Assembly: GCA_022747635.1 (NCBI GenBank)
Contig: JAKTNV010000115.1
Span: forward strand, 310,001 to 374,000
Direction of reading: 5' to 3'
Length of the DNA: 64,000 bases
From: Hetaerina americana
Lineage: Eukaryota; Arthropoda; Insecta; Odonata; Calopterygidae
This document shows positions 11,640-24,842 of this stretch, piece after piece (the first letter of the stretch is position 1; each line of letters begins with the position of its first letter). The notes beneath the pieces are model-generated. The model saw nothing but the letters and a program-made list of their open reading frames with translations. It ran no database searches and was not told the DNA's origin. Both the position numbers and the translations under genes were made by a program.

Positions 11640-12460
11640 AGAGCTCCAGTCTGTAATTTAACCTTCGCTCCGTGAATGATTCCTAGCCTAGTTCCTATAA
11701 TATTTTGCATACGCTACTAAGTTAATCATAACAACGTTTTACAAATCTAGCTCCTCTAAGCTGCCCGCGATCCAACTCGGCAATCAATCCAACTTCATGA
11801 GGATTCCATAAACTAACAGTATATTCTAAATGAGGCCTAACCAGCGACAGATAACATTTTTATTTGACAGTTTCATCACATTTACCTAGTACTCTTCTAA
11901 TTAATCCTAATATTTCGTTAGTTTGTCCACATATTCCCCGTATGTGTTTCACCCAGGAGAGGTCTCCAGTAATGGCGACGCCGAAGTATTTAATTGAGTG
12001 TACACAATCCATTTCGGTGTTCCCCATGCATTAGGTGCTCGGGAGGGAATTGCTCTTATTTCAAAAATTCACCACTACACACTTTTTTAAATTTAATTCT
12101 AATTGCCAATTGTCGCACCAGCTTTGTATAGCATTAAGGAAGGTCATCTGATAAAGCTTCTGTGTAATCAGGATCACGGATATCGCGGTAAACCACTGCA
12201 TCGTCGGCAAATAAGTGTATATTACTATTGACTACAGAATCAATGTCATTAACGTAAAGTAGGCATAAAAGAGGTCCGATTACACTTCCCTGAGGAACAC
12301 CTAAAGTTATTTCTACTGCATTTGAGCTAACTCCATCTATGACTACTCTTAATACCCGACCATTCAAAAAGTCTGTGATCCAACCTAGGATATTTTTATC
12401 CATCCCATATGCTTGTAGCTTTGTGAGTAGTTTATTAAGAGTTACTTTGTTGGCTCACTT
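11640..12460 (-). pseudogene. Non-LTR retrotransposon reverse transcriptase fragment with FADD box
   Basis: This is the longest LINE piece in the window. In minus-strand frames I read KLLTKLQAYGMDKNILGWIT, then FLNGR, GVPQGSVIGPLLCLLYVNDI, and FADDAVVYRD, the catalytic Asp pair of reverse transcriptase domain 5. These are followed by SWCDNWQLELNLKKC, YFGVAITGDLSWVKHIRG, SLVRPHLEYTVSLWNPHEVG and FVKRCYD. The order matches palm and thumb of CR1/jockey-type enzymes. Only 12134-12403 is continuously open; frameshifts and stops interrupt the rest. It has no endonuclease domain and no fingers, so it is a dead, 5'-truncated copy. Confidence 0.9.
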
Positions 12461-12464
12461 AAAA

Positions 12465-13138
12465 TAGAGAAAACCCGCTTCCAATGGAAAATTGCTCCCT
12501 TTTTAAAAATTCAGTCTATAAAATTCAATTTTTGCGCAGTAAATTTTGCCAATAAAAATTAATGATTATCTGTTAATTGAATTGATGTCTCATCTCGGAA
12601 AACCGTCTTTCTAGTTAATCCTACTCACTTTTTACCCACCGAATATTTATCACATCCTTCCTCGTGTTCAAAATGAGCCGAAAGGAGTTACAAATTGTTT
12701 CTTTGTAGAAATTTAACTTTTCATAGATTTTCTCTCTTTGTAGAAATCTCACTATTCATAGAATTTCACCTTTCGTAGATTTCTTAGCTTACTTTCAGGA
12801 TTGTGTTTCCCACTTTTGGCGGACACCATTACTCTTAGAATATCTTTTTTGACTGGGAAATTACATTAGTTAATTCCGTCTTGCTTCTTCCGCTACTGTT
12901 GATTCCTTAATCCCAAATAACCAGTCTCATAACTTTTTATCCCTCCGAGTAATGTAATGGTTGCTGGTCTTTCCTTCCATGACAAAAATCTTTTCTTCTT
13001 CGATAATATTCAACAATGTCGAAGTGTATATCCGGTATATCTTTGAAACTTCCTTTGAAAATATTCATGTTCAGATGGTATTACTAAATCATTTTCTATG
13101 ATGTAATAAGTTTTCTTATTTTAAACATTTACAAGTTA
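12465..13138. other. Unassigned AT-rich DNA
   Basis: Nothing recognised. A loose repetition of ttcatagattt/ttcgtagattt with tctttgtagaaat lies at about 12700-12785. Confidence 0.4.
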
Positions 13139-13142
13139 TGTA

Positions 13143-13862
13143 CCAAAATTATTAGGAGTTATTTTATCCCGGAAAGACGGATGAACGGGCGGATGGTTTC
13201 TCTGATTGGGTTCGAGGTAGGGGAGTCTCAGGAAAGGCTGGAGGCCTGCGGAAGATGGGTCCAGCCTTTGCAGAGTGCGGATAGTTCGTTTGCGAAACCT
13301 CCATGGCGTGACCTCGTTACGCTCCGTCATGATCCGGTTATTGAAACAGATCTTTAAATCTTGCAATAATGAAGGCTTTGTTGGATTGGGATCGCCGATT
13401 AAGTGTTCGCATGGTTTTTAATGAACTTGGCATTTCTAAAAGTGATGTCCATCGCCTTGTGACCGAAATCATGGGCATGAGAAGGATGTGCACGAAGTTG
13501 GTGCCGCGAGTGCTCTCGGACGAACAAAAGGAAACTTGCTCGCAGACCTGCCAAAAGCTTCTCCTCCATGTGACTGAGGATACAAATTTTTTAGACAATG
13601 CCCCACCAGACTGTTTCCTCTTCCTCCGTCTCAAATCAGTGCTGAAAGGAAGTCACCACGACTCGGTGGAAGGGTTACAACTGGACGTGACGAGAGAGCT
13701 TAACATATTCCGGGCGCCGCCTTCCAAAAGGTGTACGAGGCGTGGAAAACCCGCTGGCAGTGGTGTGTGGATTCACAAGGGTGCGACTTCGAAGACTTTT
13801 GAGTGGATGTATCAATATTGACAATAATTTATTTTAAATCGACTCACTCCTATTAATTTTGG
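13143..13862 (+). mobile_element. Internally deleted mariner, about 720 bp
   Basis: The ends are inverted repeats reading CCAAAATTA, A or T, TAGGAGT, each next to a TA dinucleotide (13141-13142 and 13863-13864). The immediate flanks tg/ca also mirror each other, so the exact boundary may be 2-4 bp further out. The interior holds one plus-strand ORF that fuses the N-terminal and C-terminal parts of a transposase. The length is little more than half of a full element. Confidence 0.8.
13369..13821 (+). pseudogene. Truncated mariner-type transposase, catalytic core deleted
   Basis: The ORF begins inside the transposase with the second helix-turn-helix region: WDRRLSVRMVFNELGISKSD, then GMRRMCTKLVPRVLSDEQKE. 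Sequence of this kind is characteristic of mariner transposases, including the SETMAR-like group. At about residue 78 it jumps from LHVTEDTNFLDN to APPDCFLFLRLKSVLKG, the region of the third catalytic residue. The first and second Asp blocks are therefore missing. A further frameshift separates the true C-terminus (a CVDSQGCDFEDF-like ending). It has no catalytic capacity. The C-terminus resembles that of the fragment at 17.2 kb. Confidence 0.85.
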
Positions 13863-13865
13863 TAC

Positions 13866-16800
13866 AGACCTTGTAGGTTTCAGTAAAAAAGGTACCTTGA
13901 AAGTACGATAAGAAGCCGTTATTTTTCTTACTAGGTGATAATGAGGATAGCAAAACTGTTCTCGAATGTTATCTCATAACGGCACAGTTTCCTACCTTCG
14001 CAAGCCATTCTATCTTGCTGAAAATTAAAATGGATGCTGGTCTTTAGTAATTTTATTCCAGGTGAGCTTTCACGTTGAATCATCATCTACGTATTAATTC
14101 GAGCCACTGAGTTTTAGAGAATGTAGGGGAAAATCCTATCGGAAAACTATGTATTTTATGGCAAATTTTACCCTATTACAATAAGCATCTCTTAATTTAT
14201 TTTGTTGAGTGAGGTGGAATCGTTTGTTCTGTAATTAATTGCATTATCGTCTCATGACTTCCTCATAAAGAATCGTTGAACTGTGTTAAAAAAAGCTGAT
14301 CGCGATTTTTAGATTTAAGGAATAATTAAAAAAAAATCAAAAATCCTTTTTGACAGCCTTTCAGTATGAATTTTTTTTCCAAAAATTAAATGCTCCGTGT
14401 GCTCCAATTCTGCTTGACAATGGGTCTCTTTTGTGTGCCGGGATTTTGCGCGGGATTTATATGGCGTACGAGTGTCCTCCGGGAGGGAATTGGAGTCGCA
14501 GAGGTAGTCGGTTCCCACCAGTTAAGCAAGCACCTCCCATGAGAGAGGGTTAATAGGCACTTCCTTTTTTTCCATATTTTTTTTACAGTTTTGGCTGCCG
14601 TAGCAAAAATTTCCCTTCCAAAAGCGGCAGCTCGCCTCGCCTTTCGCGAATATTTATTAAATTTTCGGTCTTGTGAATTTACTTGTTCCCATTGATTTAA
14701 GTTCTCCCATCACGAACTCCGCCTGCTTTCGATTATATATTTACTCATTTAATGGCTCTTTAATGAAAGGTTTATTTATTTCATTATTTTATTCTTTCAA
14801 AACACGTGAGTACCAGCTGTCTGACCCAAAAGGGATCTGTGATCCGATTAAAATAGACTTTTACACAGCTTCAGATTTTTTCCAATGGGTTTGGTTCGCG
14901 TGAGCTTTGACCACAATCAGACCGCAGTTTTTAATTCATCTATATCTTATATCCTTCTATCCGTGTTCTATGTAATTCTGTATCAAGTCATAAGAAGTCA
15001 TTACGTCTTTCTCTGCTGTCTTACGTATACCATTGGTTGTTACTTATTTTGTAATTGCTTTACTAAGCTTGCAAGGACTCCTTTTTCTAATCCTTAACTG
15101 CGAGAAGATTAGATCCTTACGTATATGTGGGTATTTCAAATCATATTACAGGAAACCAGTCATGAGATAAAAGTGTCACACTGAATCTTTTGTGCGTGTA
15201 TCACAAAAAACCATATTCAAATATCGGCCTGGGAAAAATTTTTATGCCGATGTGACATTGTGTTCTTTTCGTAAAACAATGGTTAATTGTCCACGTTTTT
15301 GTGTTAAACTATGGAGGTTCGCGGAAATAAGAAAAAATTGTTCTCCACTCTACTCTTGAAAATGCATTCCTGGGTTTTGCAAGTGATAGAATCAAAGAAA
15401 TGACCATGTACGTTAGTTGGTGAGCAGTAGCTTATTTCTCCTGTTGGACCGCTTAAGGAACAAGCGAAGATGAGACTTCCAGGCCTTGAACTTTTAAAGT
15501 GCTTGCAGACCAATTCATTTGTGACAATAGGTCCTATTTTAAGCCTTAGGTGAGGAAACTACAGCCCACGGTTCGTATAAATTCCGCTGAGCGCTTTACT
15601 CTGGACCGCAGAGGTGTCAGAAATGGTCCACCGGGCGAAAAATATTGCTGCACGCCCTTAAAAATACCTTATTCCACATTGCACCTGGCAGACCGTCGGA
15701 GACGTATGTCCTCCCATGACTCTTAGAGTCAGAGTGCTCGTTCACCCTCTTGAAGTCGCTTAATGTCTTGCAACATTGATGCCAGTACAAGTCGTGTGTC
15801 TGCCGAGAGATGTGGTACGTTCAGAATTTCAATTTTTTTTTATTGTGGAAGGTGCACTTTTGTGAAATGTTATTTCTTTAGCTTGTGTGTCTTTGGTTTT
15901 TACGCGGGGAAAGTGAGTCGCCAATTTGGATCACCTAAATTCCTCTCCCTAACTATTTGTCGGTATCTGCACGAACTTCTTCCGACTGTCTTTCGGGGCA
16001 GACGACACATTTCTCCGTATATCGAATCTAATTACGTACGAGTTCGAATTAAAGTAAAATGAAAATTTCAATTAAATTGAATTTTTTTTATTTAAAGAAA
16101 AAAGTAAAGAATTATTTAAATGTAAGCTTGAATCATGAATCGATCTACGACGGAATTAAGGCGTAATGCGTTTTCAGTTATTGATTTTTATGCGACGTTT
16201 CAATAAGCGTAATTACTCAACTGGAAATTATGTGCAAATTATCTCGAAAATATATATTTGTGAATATGCTAACAAAATACTAAAATATACAATGGAATTG
16301 AATTAATGAACAAAATGTGCATACGGTTTTGAGTTATATCTAAACTGAGCACACAGCATTCTGCATATTAAATCTCATATTTTTAAAATTACGATGAAGT
16401 GCCAGTCTACTCTAAGAAAAACCATATTTTTATGTATGCGTTACAGGTTTGATTATTCAGCATACATTAGTTTATGATTTAAAAATATTTCCTTTTTGCA
16501 TACGTTAAGAATTATCTGTTTTCAGACAATTTCTACTATCTTATAGATGGAATATAATATCGCAACATCACACGATGTTGTATTTCGCTCGCTAAGTTCT
16601 ACTGCAATAATTATTACTTGTCTGTATAAGTGTGCACCATTCGCAGTGTAAGTATAATAGAATATTTCCTATTGATCAAAAAATCCCAAGAAATGAATTA
16701 TTGGTCTCTTGAAATTCCTGACGAATAAACTGGCTATTTCTTTGGCGCAGTTCCGTGAGAATATAGCATGTATAGGGCAGCTCGAAAACTGACTGAAGAA

Positions 16801-17215
16801 TGCCAATTATGAATTTGTGGGAACATTATTTTCTGCTATTAATAATCCCAATTTCTGTTATTTATGAGAGGCCTTATATTAGAGCGTGTCCAGAAAAAGA
16901 ACCTCATTCCATTAACCCAAACCCATATATAATTCATATTCATGCGCTAAAATAAATTGCTCATAAAATGTGTACCGCCTATAAAGGGGATGAGGATTTA
17001 ACTGAGGGTTTACGACCCGTTATTTTCGGGTGAGTGGATCTCAGAGATGTGTTACATAACATAATATGGATTATTAATCGCACTTGTTGCCAAGATTGAC
17101 GTTTCCCATGATAAAGCTCAATATTAGGCTTCATATATACATGCTCCGTCCCAAAAATAGTCAGAATAAATCCTGGGGGAAAAATATTGCAGTTCCGAGT
17201 GCAAATTACGGAAGT
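13866..17215. other. Unassigned DNA
   Basis: More than 3 kb without a supported gene. ORFs of 67-99 codons (14350, 14673, 15763) show no family signature. TA- and A-rich stretches dominate from 16080 to 16700. Confidence 0.45.
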
Positions 17216-17218
17216 TCT

Positions 17219-17577
17219 TCAAATTAGCACCCTTGCGTATCGACACGTCGAAGCCAGAGCCTCTGCCAGTCTAGGTACGCTTCCCTGTAGGCCTCGATGG
17301 GGACCTCGTTCGGGCACCTCGTAGAAGGAAAAAGAAGCCTGGCGGTGCAACATTGGGGTTTTAGGCAGCGTTGTCACCTTGTACTTGGCCAGGTCCTCGA
17401 TCACGAGAAAGTTGGTGTGAAACGGCGCGTTGTCGGCGCGCAGCCTCCAGTAGGCAAAGACCTCCTTCCTGACGCGTTGAACTCTATTCCGCAGCCTTTC
17501 GAGGACTTCCACGTCAAACTTAATGTTCGGTGTCTGTCCCTGAGGCACAACCTCTTGGTGGATAATGCTTGTTGAGT
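17219..17577 (-). pseudogene. mariner-type transposase C-terminal fragment
   Basis: The minus frame reads [20 protein letters not shown], then [15 protein letters not shown], then ADNAPFHTN, which carries the second catalytic Asp in a DNAPxH context. The third block SPDLAPCD is not recognisable. A shifted frame gives an ending like DWQRLW...DTQGC, related to the element at 13.1 kb. The N-terminal half is absent: the sequence stops at the edge of the TA microsatellite at 17.59 kb. The microsatellite translates as Tyr-Ile repeats that should not be read as part of the protein. Dead copy. Confidence 0.75.
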
Positions 17578-17579
17578 CG

Positions 17580-17588
17580 GAAAAGACG

Positions 17589-17645
<57 letters not shown>

Positions 17646-17769
17646 TGTAGGTTTATGTGTAGGTATATGTATATATGTAGGTTTGGTAGGTGATGGTAGA
17701 GGTCACCCAGTACTAAGCCCGACGGCGTGTGAAATTCACACATCAGGGTAGGGGGGCCAGTTCTTTTCC

Positions 17770-17819
<50 letters not shown>

Positions 17820-17937
17820 GTATATATATACATATATATACCATATCGGTTTGGTAGGTGATGGTAGAGTTCACCCAGTACTAAGTCCGACGGCGTGTGA
17901 AATTCACACATCAGGGTAGGGGGGCCAGTTCCTTTCC

Positions 17938-18014
<77 letters not shown>

Positions 18015-18036
18015 CAGGGAAAGGAACTGGCCCCCC

Positions 18037-18094
<58 letters not shown>

Positions 18095-18227
18095 TATATA
18101 CAGGGAAAGGAACTGGCCCCCCTACCCTGATGTGTGAATTTCACACGCCGTCGGGCTTAGTACTGGGTGACCTCTACCATCACCTACCAAACCTACATAT
18201 ATACATATACCTACACATAAACCTACA

Positions 18228-18279
<52 letters not shown>

Positions 18280-18403
18280 GGAAAGGAACTGGCCCCCCTA
18301 CCCTGATGTGTGAATTTCACACGCCGTCGGGCTTAGTACTGGGTGACCTCTACCATCACCTACCAAACCTACATATATACATATACCTACACATAAACCT
18401 ACA

Positions 18404-18449
<46 letters not shown>

Positions 18450-18561
18450 GGAAAGGAACTGGCCCCCCTACCCTGATGTGTGAATTTCACACGCCGTCGG
18501 ACTTAGTACTGGGTGAACTCTACCATCACCTACCAAACCGACCTTCGGGTTGATTACTGTG

Positions 18562-18619
<58 letters not shown>

Positions 18620-18620
18620 T
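17580..18620. repeat. Compound TA-microsatellite array with inverted copies of a ~95-bp unit
   Basis: Seven long (TA)n runs separate copies of one unit that begins acagggaaaggaactgg, contains the near-palindrome gtgtgaatttcacac, and ends ctaccatcacctaccaaac. Copies lie on the minus strand at 17641-17774 (type A) and 17846-17942 (type B). On the plus strand they lie at 18013-18038 (first 26 bp only), 18099-18234 (A), 18275-18410 (A) and 18445-18541 (B). Type B differs from A at the same bases in both orientations and lacks A's 50-bp cctaca-rich extension. The whole region is thus an imperfect palindrome centred near 18.0 kb. Confidence 0.9.
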
Positions 18621-18621
18621 A

Positions 18622-20157
<1,536 letters not shown>

Positions 20158-20159
20158 TA

Positions 20160-20912
20160 CGAGGGTCATCCGGAAAGTAGTACCCGTTCGTGAAATAAAA
20201 AGACAAAAGTAAATATTAATAAACATAAAAAATTTTATTTGAAAGAGGATACTTTAAACTACTTCTCAACATAATCTCCAAGCAAATTAAGGCATTTGTC
20301 ATAACGTGTGACAAGTTTCTGTATTCCTGCTGCATAGTCCTTCGCCGCCAGCTCATTGAGATACGCGAGGGACCCATCTTGCACAAATTTTTGCATAATG
20401 CAGATGGTGTTTAACAATTTCATGAACAATTGTTCGAGAAACATTGGGAAAATGCTCACAGATGTCATCAATTGTGACGCGCCGATCGTTCCTCACGAAT
20501 TCGTCAACTGAGCTCACCAGTTGGTCTGTAATGACAGACGGTCTCCCCGAACGCTCATCGTCGTGTGTGTTCCCCCTCCCCATGTTGAAGTTGCGACACC
20601 ACCGCCGAACAGACGACTCGTCCATTACATTGTCTCCATACACCTCCTTTAATTGGCGATGAATATCACATGGGCGAACGTTTCTTGCATTGAGGAATTT
20701 AATCACTGCCCTCACTTCACAACTGGCGGCGTTCTCAATTTTTTTAAACATTGTAAACAATCACAGAAACAACACAGGCAATGCTAGCGTCACGCAACTT
20801 GGCTCAGAGAAGGCAGACAAGCCACTGAAGCTTTCTGACCTCGTCCAGCGGCTACTCGCGTCGTCAGCACTTCATGCGGCACGAACGGGTACTACTTTCC
20901 GGATGACCCTCG
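20160..20912 (-). mobile_element. Internally deleted mariner with perfect 33-bp terminal inverted repeats
   Basis: Both ends begin CGAGGGTCATCCGGAAAGTA and match over 33 bp without a mismatch (20160-20192 and 20880-20912). TA duplications flank the element (20158-20159, 20913-20914). Inside are the N-terminal DNA-binding region and the last 40 or so residues of a transposase, joined by a deletion. Perfect ends suggest recent mobilisation by enzyme supplied from another copy. Confidence 0.95.
20262..20760 (-). pseudogene. mariner transposase remnant: DNA-binding domain plus C-terminal tail
   Basis: The frame starting at 20760 reads MFKKIENAASCEVRAVIKFL, then helix-turn-helix 1 with SSVRRWCRNF and ERSGRPSVITDQ. 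Helix-turn-helix 2 follows (RRVTIDDICEHFPNVSRTIV) and then CARWVPR. There the frame changes, and 20262-20350 in the next frame reads LAYLNELAAKDYAAGIQKLV, then TRYDKCLNLLGDYVEK, the usual C-terminus of this lineage. All three catalytic Asp blocks are gone. An ORF of about 130 codons with both helix-turn-helix units could still make an end-binding peptide, but there is no evidence that it is expressed. Confidence 0.9.
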
Positions 20913-20914
20913 TA

Positions 20915-21175
20915 TATTTATATTTATAATAAACAATGTGTGGACAGCAATCTGAACCTTCAATCATTCAGTGCATGCGTAATAAAATTAATAGATGTTT
21001 TTTATGCCTAAAAAAGTCGATTACTAACTTACCGAAGAATTCATTCATTATTATTTTCATCAGTATGCCTTTAATGGTATGTTTTGGATGGATACAAACT
21101 GAACATCGTTGAGTTTCTTAGATTAAACAAATAAGACAAAACCTGAAACCTTCGCTACATTAAACTGATTTCCAA
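20915..21175. other. Unassigned AT-rich DNA
   Basis: Nothing recognised. Confidence 0.4.
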
Positions 21176-21179
21176 TTTC

Positions 21180-21700
21180 AACCAATTTCTACCCCCCTTT
21201 ATCCTTTTCTTCACCCGTCCTCATTTGCATAATGTTCTCCTTTCTATCATACATGTAGCCTTCAACATCCTATCGTAAATCAAAATGCTCAGCATCAATC
21301 TTTCGTATCTCCTTTGAATTTCTTTCAGCATCCTCTTCTCTTTCCCACCATGCCTAGTACTTCTGCTATTGCGTTTCTTTCCATCCATTTGACCTTTTTA
21401 TTCCTCCACATCCACATTTTAAAGGCCTCCAAATCTATGCTTACCATCTTGCTTCAACGACCATGTTTCCGTATAATTCAAAATCACTCTTGATATCAAA
21501 TGTTCACTCATGTTTTCTTAACATCTGTGCTCAGCGTCCTTGTCTTCACTGTTCTACTCCTTCTAAAGGTTTATTTGCCTAACCTAATTCTTCTTTTTAT
21601 GTCCCTACTACTTTGACCATATTGTTCCGCAAACCTTCCAAGATAGGGTAAACTGTTTGAACTGCTCTAGTTTTTAACCTACTATTTTGACGTTTCCTTC
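21180..21700 (-). pseudogene. Non-LTR retrotransposon fragment, post-RT C-terminal region
   Basis: Minus-strand frames, with many stops, follow family order: YLGRFAEQYGQSSRDIKRRI, then TDVKK, MWMWRNKKVKWMER, GKRRGC/LKEIQRRYERL and a MLKATCMIERRT-like block. The SSRDIKRRI box is characteristic of the region after the reverse-transcriptase palm in insect LINEs. It belongs to the same superfamily as the copies at 0.7, 38.7, 49.2 and 56.6 kb. It cannot be functional. The poly-pyrimidine look of the plus strand is its antisense. Confidence 0.7.
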
Positions 21701-21704
21701 CTCT

Positions 21705-24095
21705 TTCTCGAATTTTTTTCACACTTTTGAGATCAGAGTCAATGTAAATAATCATGTCAATATCATCGTTATTTCAGTTCGAGAATTGGCTCACATCAGT
21801 CCTCCACTCCTTCCTTGCTACTGCTGAGCCCCCTTTTCCCTTATGGGGCGTCCACTTACGGCTCTGAATAATAATCACAACTTTGCATACTTGAGATATT
21901 TTTTCCGTCCAATATTTCCTCTAAATTAGCGGAGAATTTATCGAAAAACCCCGATGTGGATTGCTTCCTAATGTATTGAAATAAAGTGAATTTTCAATAA
22001 TTAACAAGCCCACTAAACAAATTTGTAGTGTTGAAACAGGAAATGCATAGTGATAGATGAGTACGGAGCTACCGCCCTTTTCTTGACGAATTAGCGGCTC
22101 ATTTATTTGGGTAATCAGTTTTTAATAGAAAGAACAAAAATCTTTGCAGTCGCGGAATTGTTTTTTTTAGTGTGTCTTGGATATTTCCAGCTTCAGTCAG
22201 TGCTATCGTCCGCTTTAACGGCAATTAGCGCTTACGCACATGGTGGATCTATAAAAATCGCGACAATCGTCGAAGCCGCCCAGCGAATTGCTCAGTTGGA
22301 TCACGTAGGCTAAGATTGAAACGAAACGGAAAATGTATTATTTTTCAGGCAAGGCATTAAAACTCTCGATTCCGTCTCCTAGCATGGGTGAAAGCAATTA
22401 ATGAAAACCCTGCAGTTTGGTGAATATAAATGGGTGTACACCTGTTCGCTACCGATTTCTGTAACACTCCGGCCTCTTAATGTGTGCATTCTCCCTCTTC
22501 ATTTTATTTTTGTTTACCGAGAAATAAATTTGGCGTGAATTTTAGTTGGGATTTCCTCACAAACACACTCTCTCAGACAGTGCGAGAGGTTGGCCTGGAG
22601 TAGACAGTTTGGCAGTCCCTTTTTGAACGTCATCGCCTTTTTCCTCTTTCGGATAGCATTAATTAAAGTTGGTGACGATGAACTTTCGTGTAGAATTATA
22701 CGTGTTTTCAGACGCGCAGCGAGACATTTCCTAGTTTATATTGATTGCATTGACCTCGAAACAATTCACCCAGCCATAGTCTGGCAGGATGAGGTTGGAC
22801 TAATGACCAACTATTTATTCCGGGACGGAAAAGAAATAGCAATCTTACAAAATGTTGTTAGAGCGAAATGGCCATTAACTTGATGAAATTCAAATAGTGC
22901 GCAATTCATGAATCTAAAGAGAACGTAGATGCATTTATCTGGCACTCAGAAAAGTGCTAAGTGCTCCTACACTTGAGCGATTAGGACTGTGAGGTAAATG
23001 AATTTAAAGAGTTTTCTCTAAATGTGTTGAGAAAATTCCTTAACAGTTCAAAATTTGCTCAAAAAAGTTCAAAATATGTTTTTTCATCTTGCTTTAGAAG
23101 TAAATTTGGCTTTGTGCCTAGCTAAACGAGGGGTTTGCCCAATTTATGCTCATTAGACTTCGTGTTGTTTTTTTTATTCTTTAATTAATTTTCAAAGAGA
23201 TTTTTCATAAATATTTAAATATATTTTTCACCCTTGATAATAAAGCGAATGTACCACTAGCTCCTTACGCGCTAGGTACGTCTACAAGTTAAGTTACGTA
23301 GAAGACGTACCTGGGACTTTTGCTACTCGAATAATAGATCTCACTTGTTGTTTCATTCCTTCGCCGTGGCCGCCAGTGTATACTCGTACCTTTCGGTTAT
23401 GTGTTACAACTGAATAATTACGAGATTATGGAGATTCTTATTGTCAAAATAACATTGCTAACAAATGGGCAACATCAGAAATATAAATCTCCTTTTAAAA
23501 TCGTTGAGCACAGTTGAAATATTCTAGAAATTCGCCAATGATTACTTTAAAACTACGAAATGTGCCATTCTAACATATTCATTAATTCAATACTATTTAA
23601 TAAACTCATAAAAGAATGATTATTTTCCCAATATTCATCGATATTTTATTACAGATGAATTTATTGTTTTGTTTTTTTACGAGATGTGTGCTATGTTAAA
23701 TATTATATTGGCTTTTTCACAAGAGGGAAGTGGAATCATCAGAATTATAATACTATCACCTAATCATAGCTTCAAAGAAATAATGCTTAAGACTTTTCTC
23801 GCTTAGCGGAAATTTTCCCGGGGCAATACCACCCTATCAAGTATTAAATAAGAGAGTAGCTCGAAAAAGAAACTGCGCTTTTTAGACAGCATAAAAGCAG
23901 GCAGTTATTACGAATTAATAAAGAACGAAATAGTAAGTGCCCACGATGCTTAAAAATATGTTTAGTCGCTTGGTAACGTCCAAAACTGCTTTTTAAATAG
24001 GTGGAATATCCTCATCGATTAATTTTCTTTGTGAAACTTTCCAGACAGTTCATTAGGCGGTACAGTCTTCTACAAATAAACATTAATTATTCCAT
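21705..24095. other. Unassigned DNA
   Basis: No supported feature. A 97-codon plus ORF at 22590-22883 has no recognisable motif. Confidence 0.45.
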
Positions 24096-24099
24096 AGGC

Positions 24100-24330
24100 A
24101 TTTATCTTTTCGAGGTTTTGGTGAATATATTTTTAAAACTCGAATACGCTTTTCCATCAATGTGAGTTTCTAATTTTTCAAAAAATCATTCATCAACATT
24201 GCATGTTGTTTTAAGCCTCGTCTTTACACTCGAGACAATCATTTGAATTGCTTCCTCTTGGATTTCAGTTGAGCATAACGGCAGATATTCATTATTGTCT
24301 CGTAAGTAGGTAAAATATAAAATAATCCTT
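24100..24330 (-). other. Possible decayed coding remnant
   Basis: One minus-strand frame is open apart from two stops for about 75 codons and reads protein-like (blocks such as EIQEEAIQMIVSSVKTRLKT and FFEKLETHIDGKAYSSF). I do not recognise the family. It abuts the truncated mariner end at 24.38 kb but does not resemble mariner. Confidence 0.2.
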
Positions 24331-24383
24331 AATTCTGCAATATCAATGTATGATGGAGTTTTTACCTCTCACTCGTATTTTCT

Positions 24384-24761
24384 TCACTTCATCAAGGTTT
24401 TGTCTGTTGTTGACGTGATCGGGCGTCCGGTACGCTCTTCGTCCTTCACATCTTCTCGGCTCTCCGAGAACCTTTTGTACCACCGATAAACATTGCTTAG
24501 GTCGAAGGTAGCTTCTCTATATGCCACCGCCAACATTCGAAATGCGTCCGCGCACTTAATTTCGTTTTCCACACAAAATTTGATACAGATTCTTTGATCC
24601 ATTTTTTGGAACAGGCAAAAATCGAATACAGGCCAAAACACGTCCAAGAAAAGCAGCTGTCAACAATTTTCTGAACATTCAAAATGGCCGAGCTTTTCGA
24701 CATAAGGGAGAGACATTAGTACCAAAGTTCAAAATTCGCGATACTTTTTGAACAGACTTCG
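24384..24761 (-). pseudogene. mariner 5' end: terminal repeat plus N-terminal transposase fragment
   Basis: The outer end reads CGAAGTCTGTTCAAAAAGTA on the minus strand next to TA (24762-24763), a mariner terminal repeat closely related to that of the element at 40.9 kb. The ORF starts MDQRICIKFCVENEIKCADA and contains helix-turn-helix 1 (NVYRWYKRFSESREDVKDEE, then RTGRP). It breaks by frameshift at TTDKT; NLDEVKKI continues in another frame. Nothing of the catalytic domain or the other terminal repeat was found. The element is truncated. Confidence 0.85.
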
Positions 24762-24777
24762 TATATGCGTTCGTGTG

Positions 24778-24778
<1 letters not shown>

Positions 24779-24838
<60 letters not shown>
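24779..24838. repeat. (TA)n microsatellite
   Basis: About 60 bp of alternating TA, 15 bp outside the mariner terminal repeat at 24761. Confidence 0.95.

Positions 24839-24839
<1 letters not shown>

Positions 24840-24842
<3 letters not shown>

Noticed and set aside
13136..13634. Minus-strand ORFs of 76-98 codons
   Set aside because: Antisense of the mariner ORF at 13369-13821.
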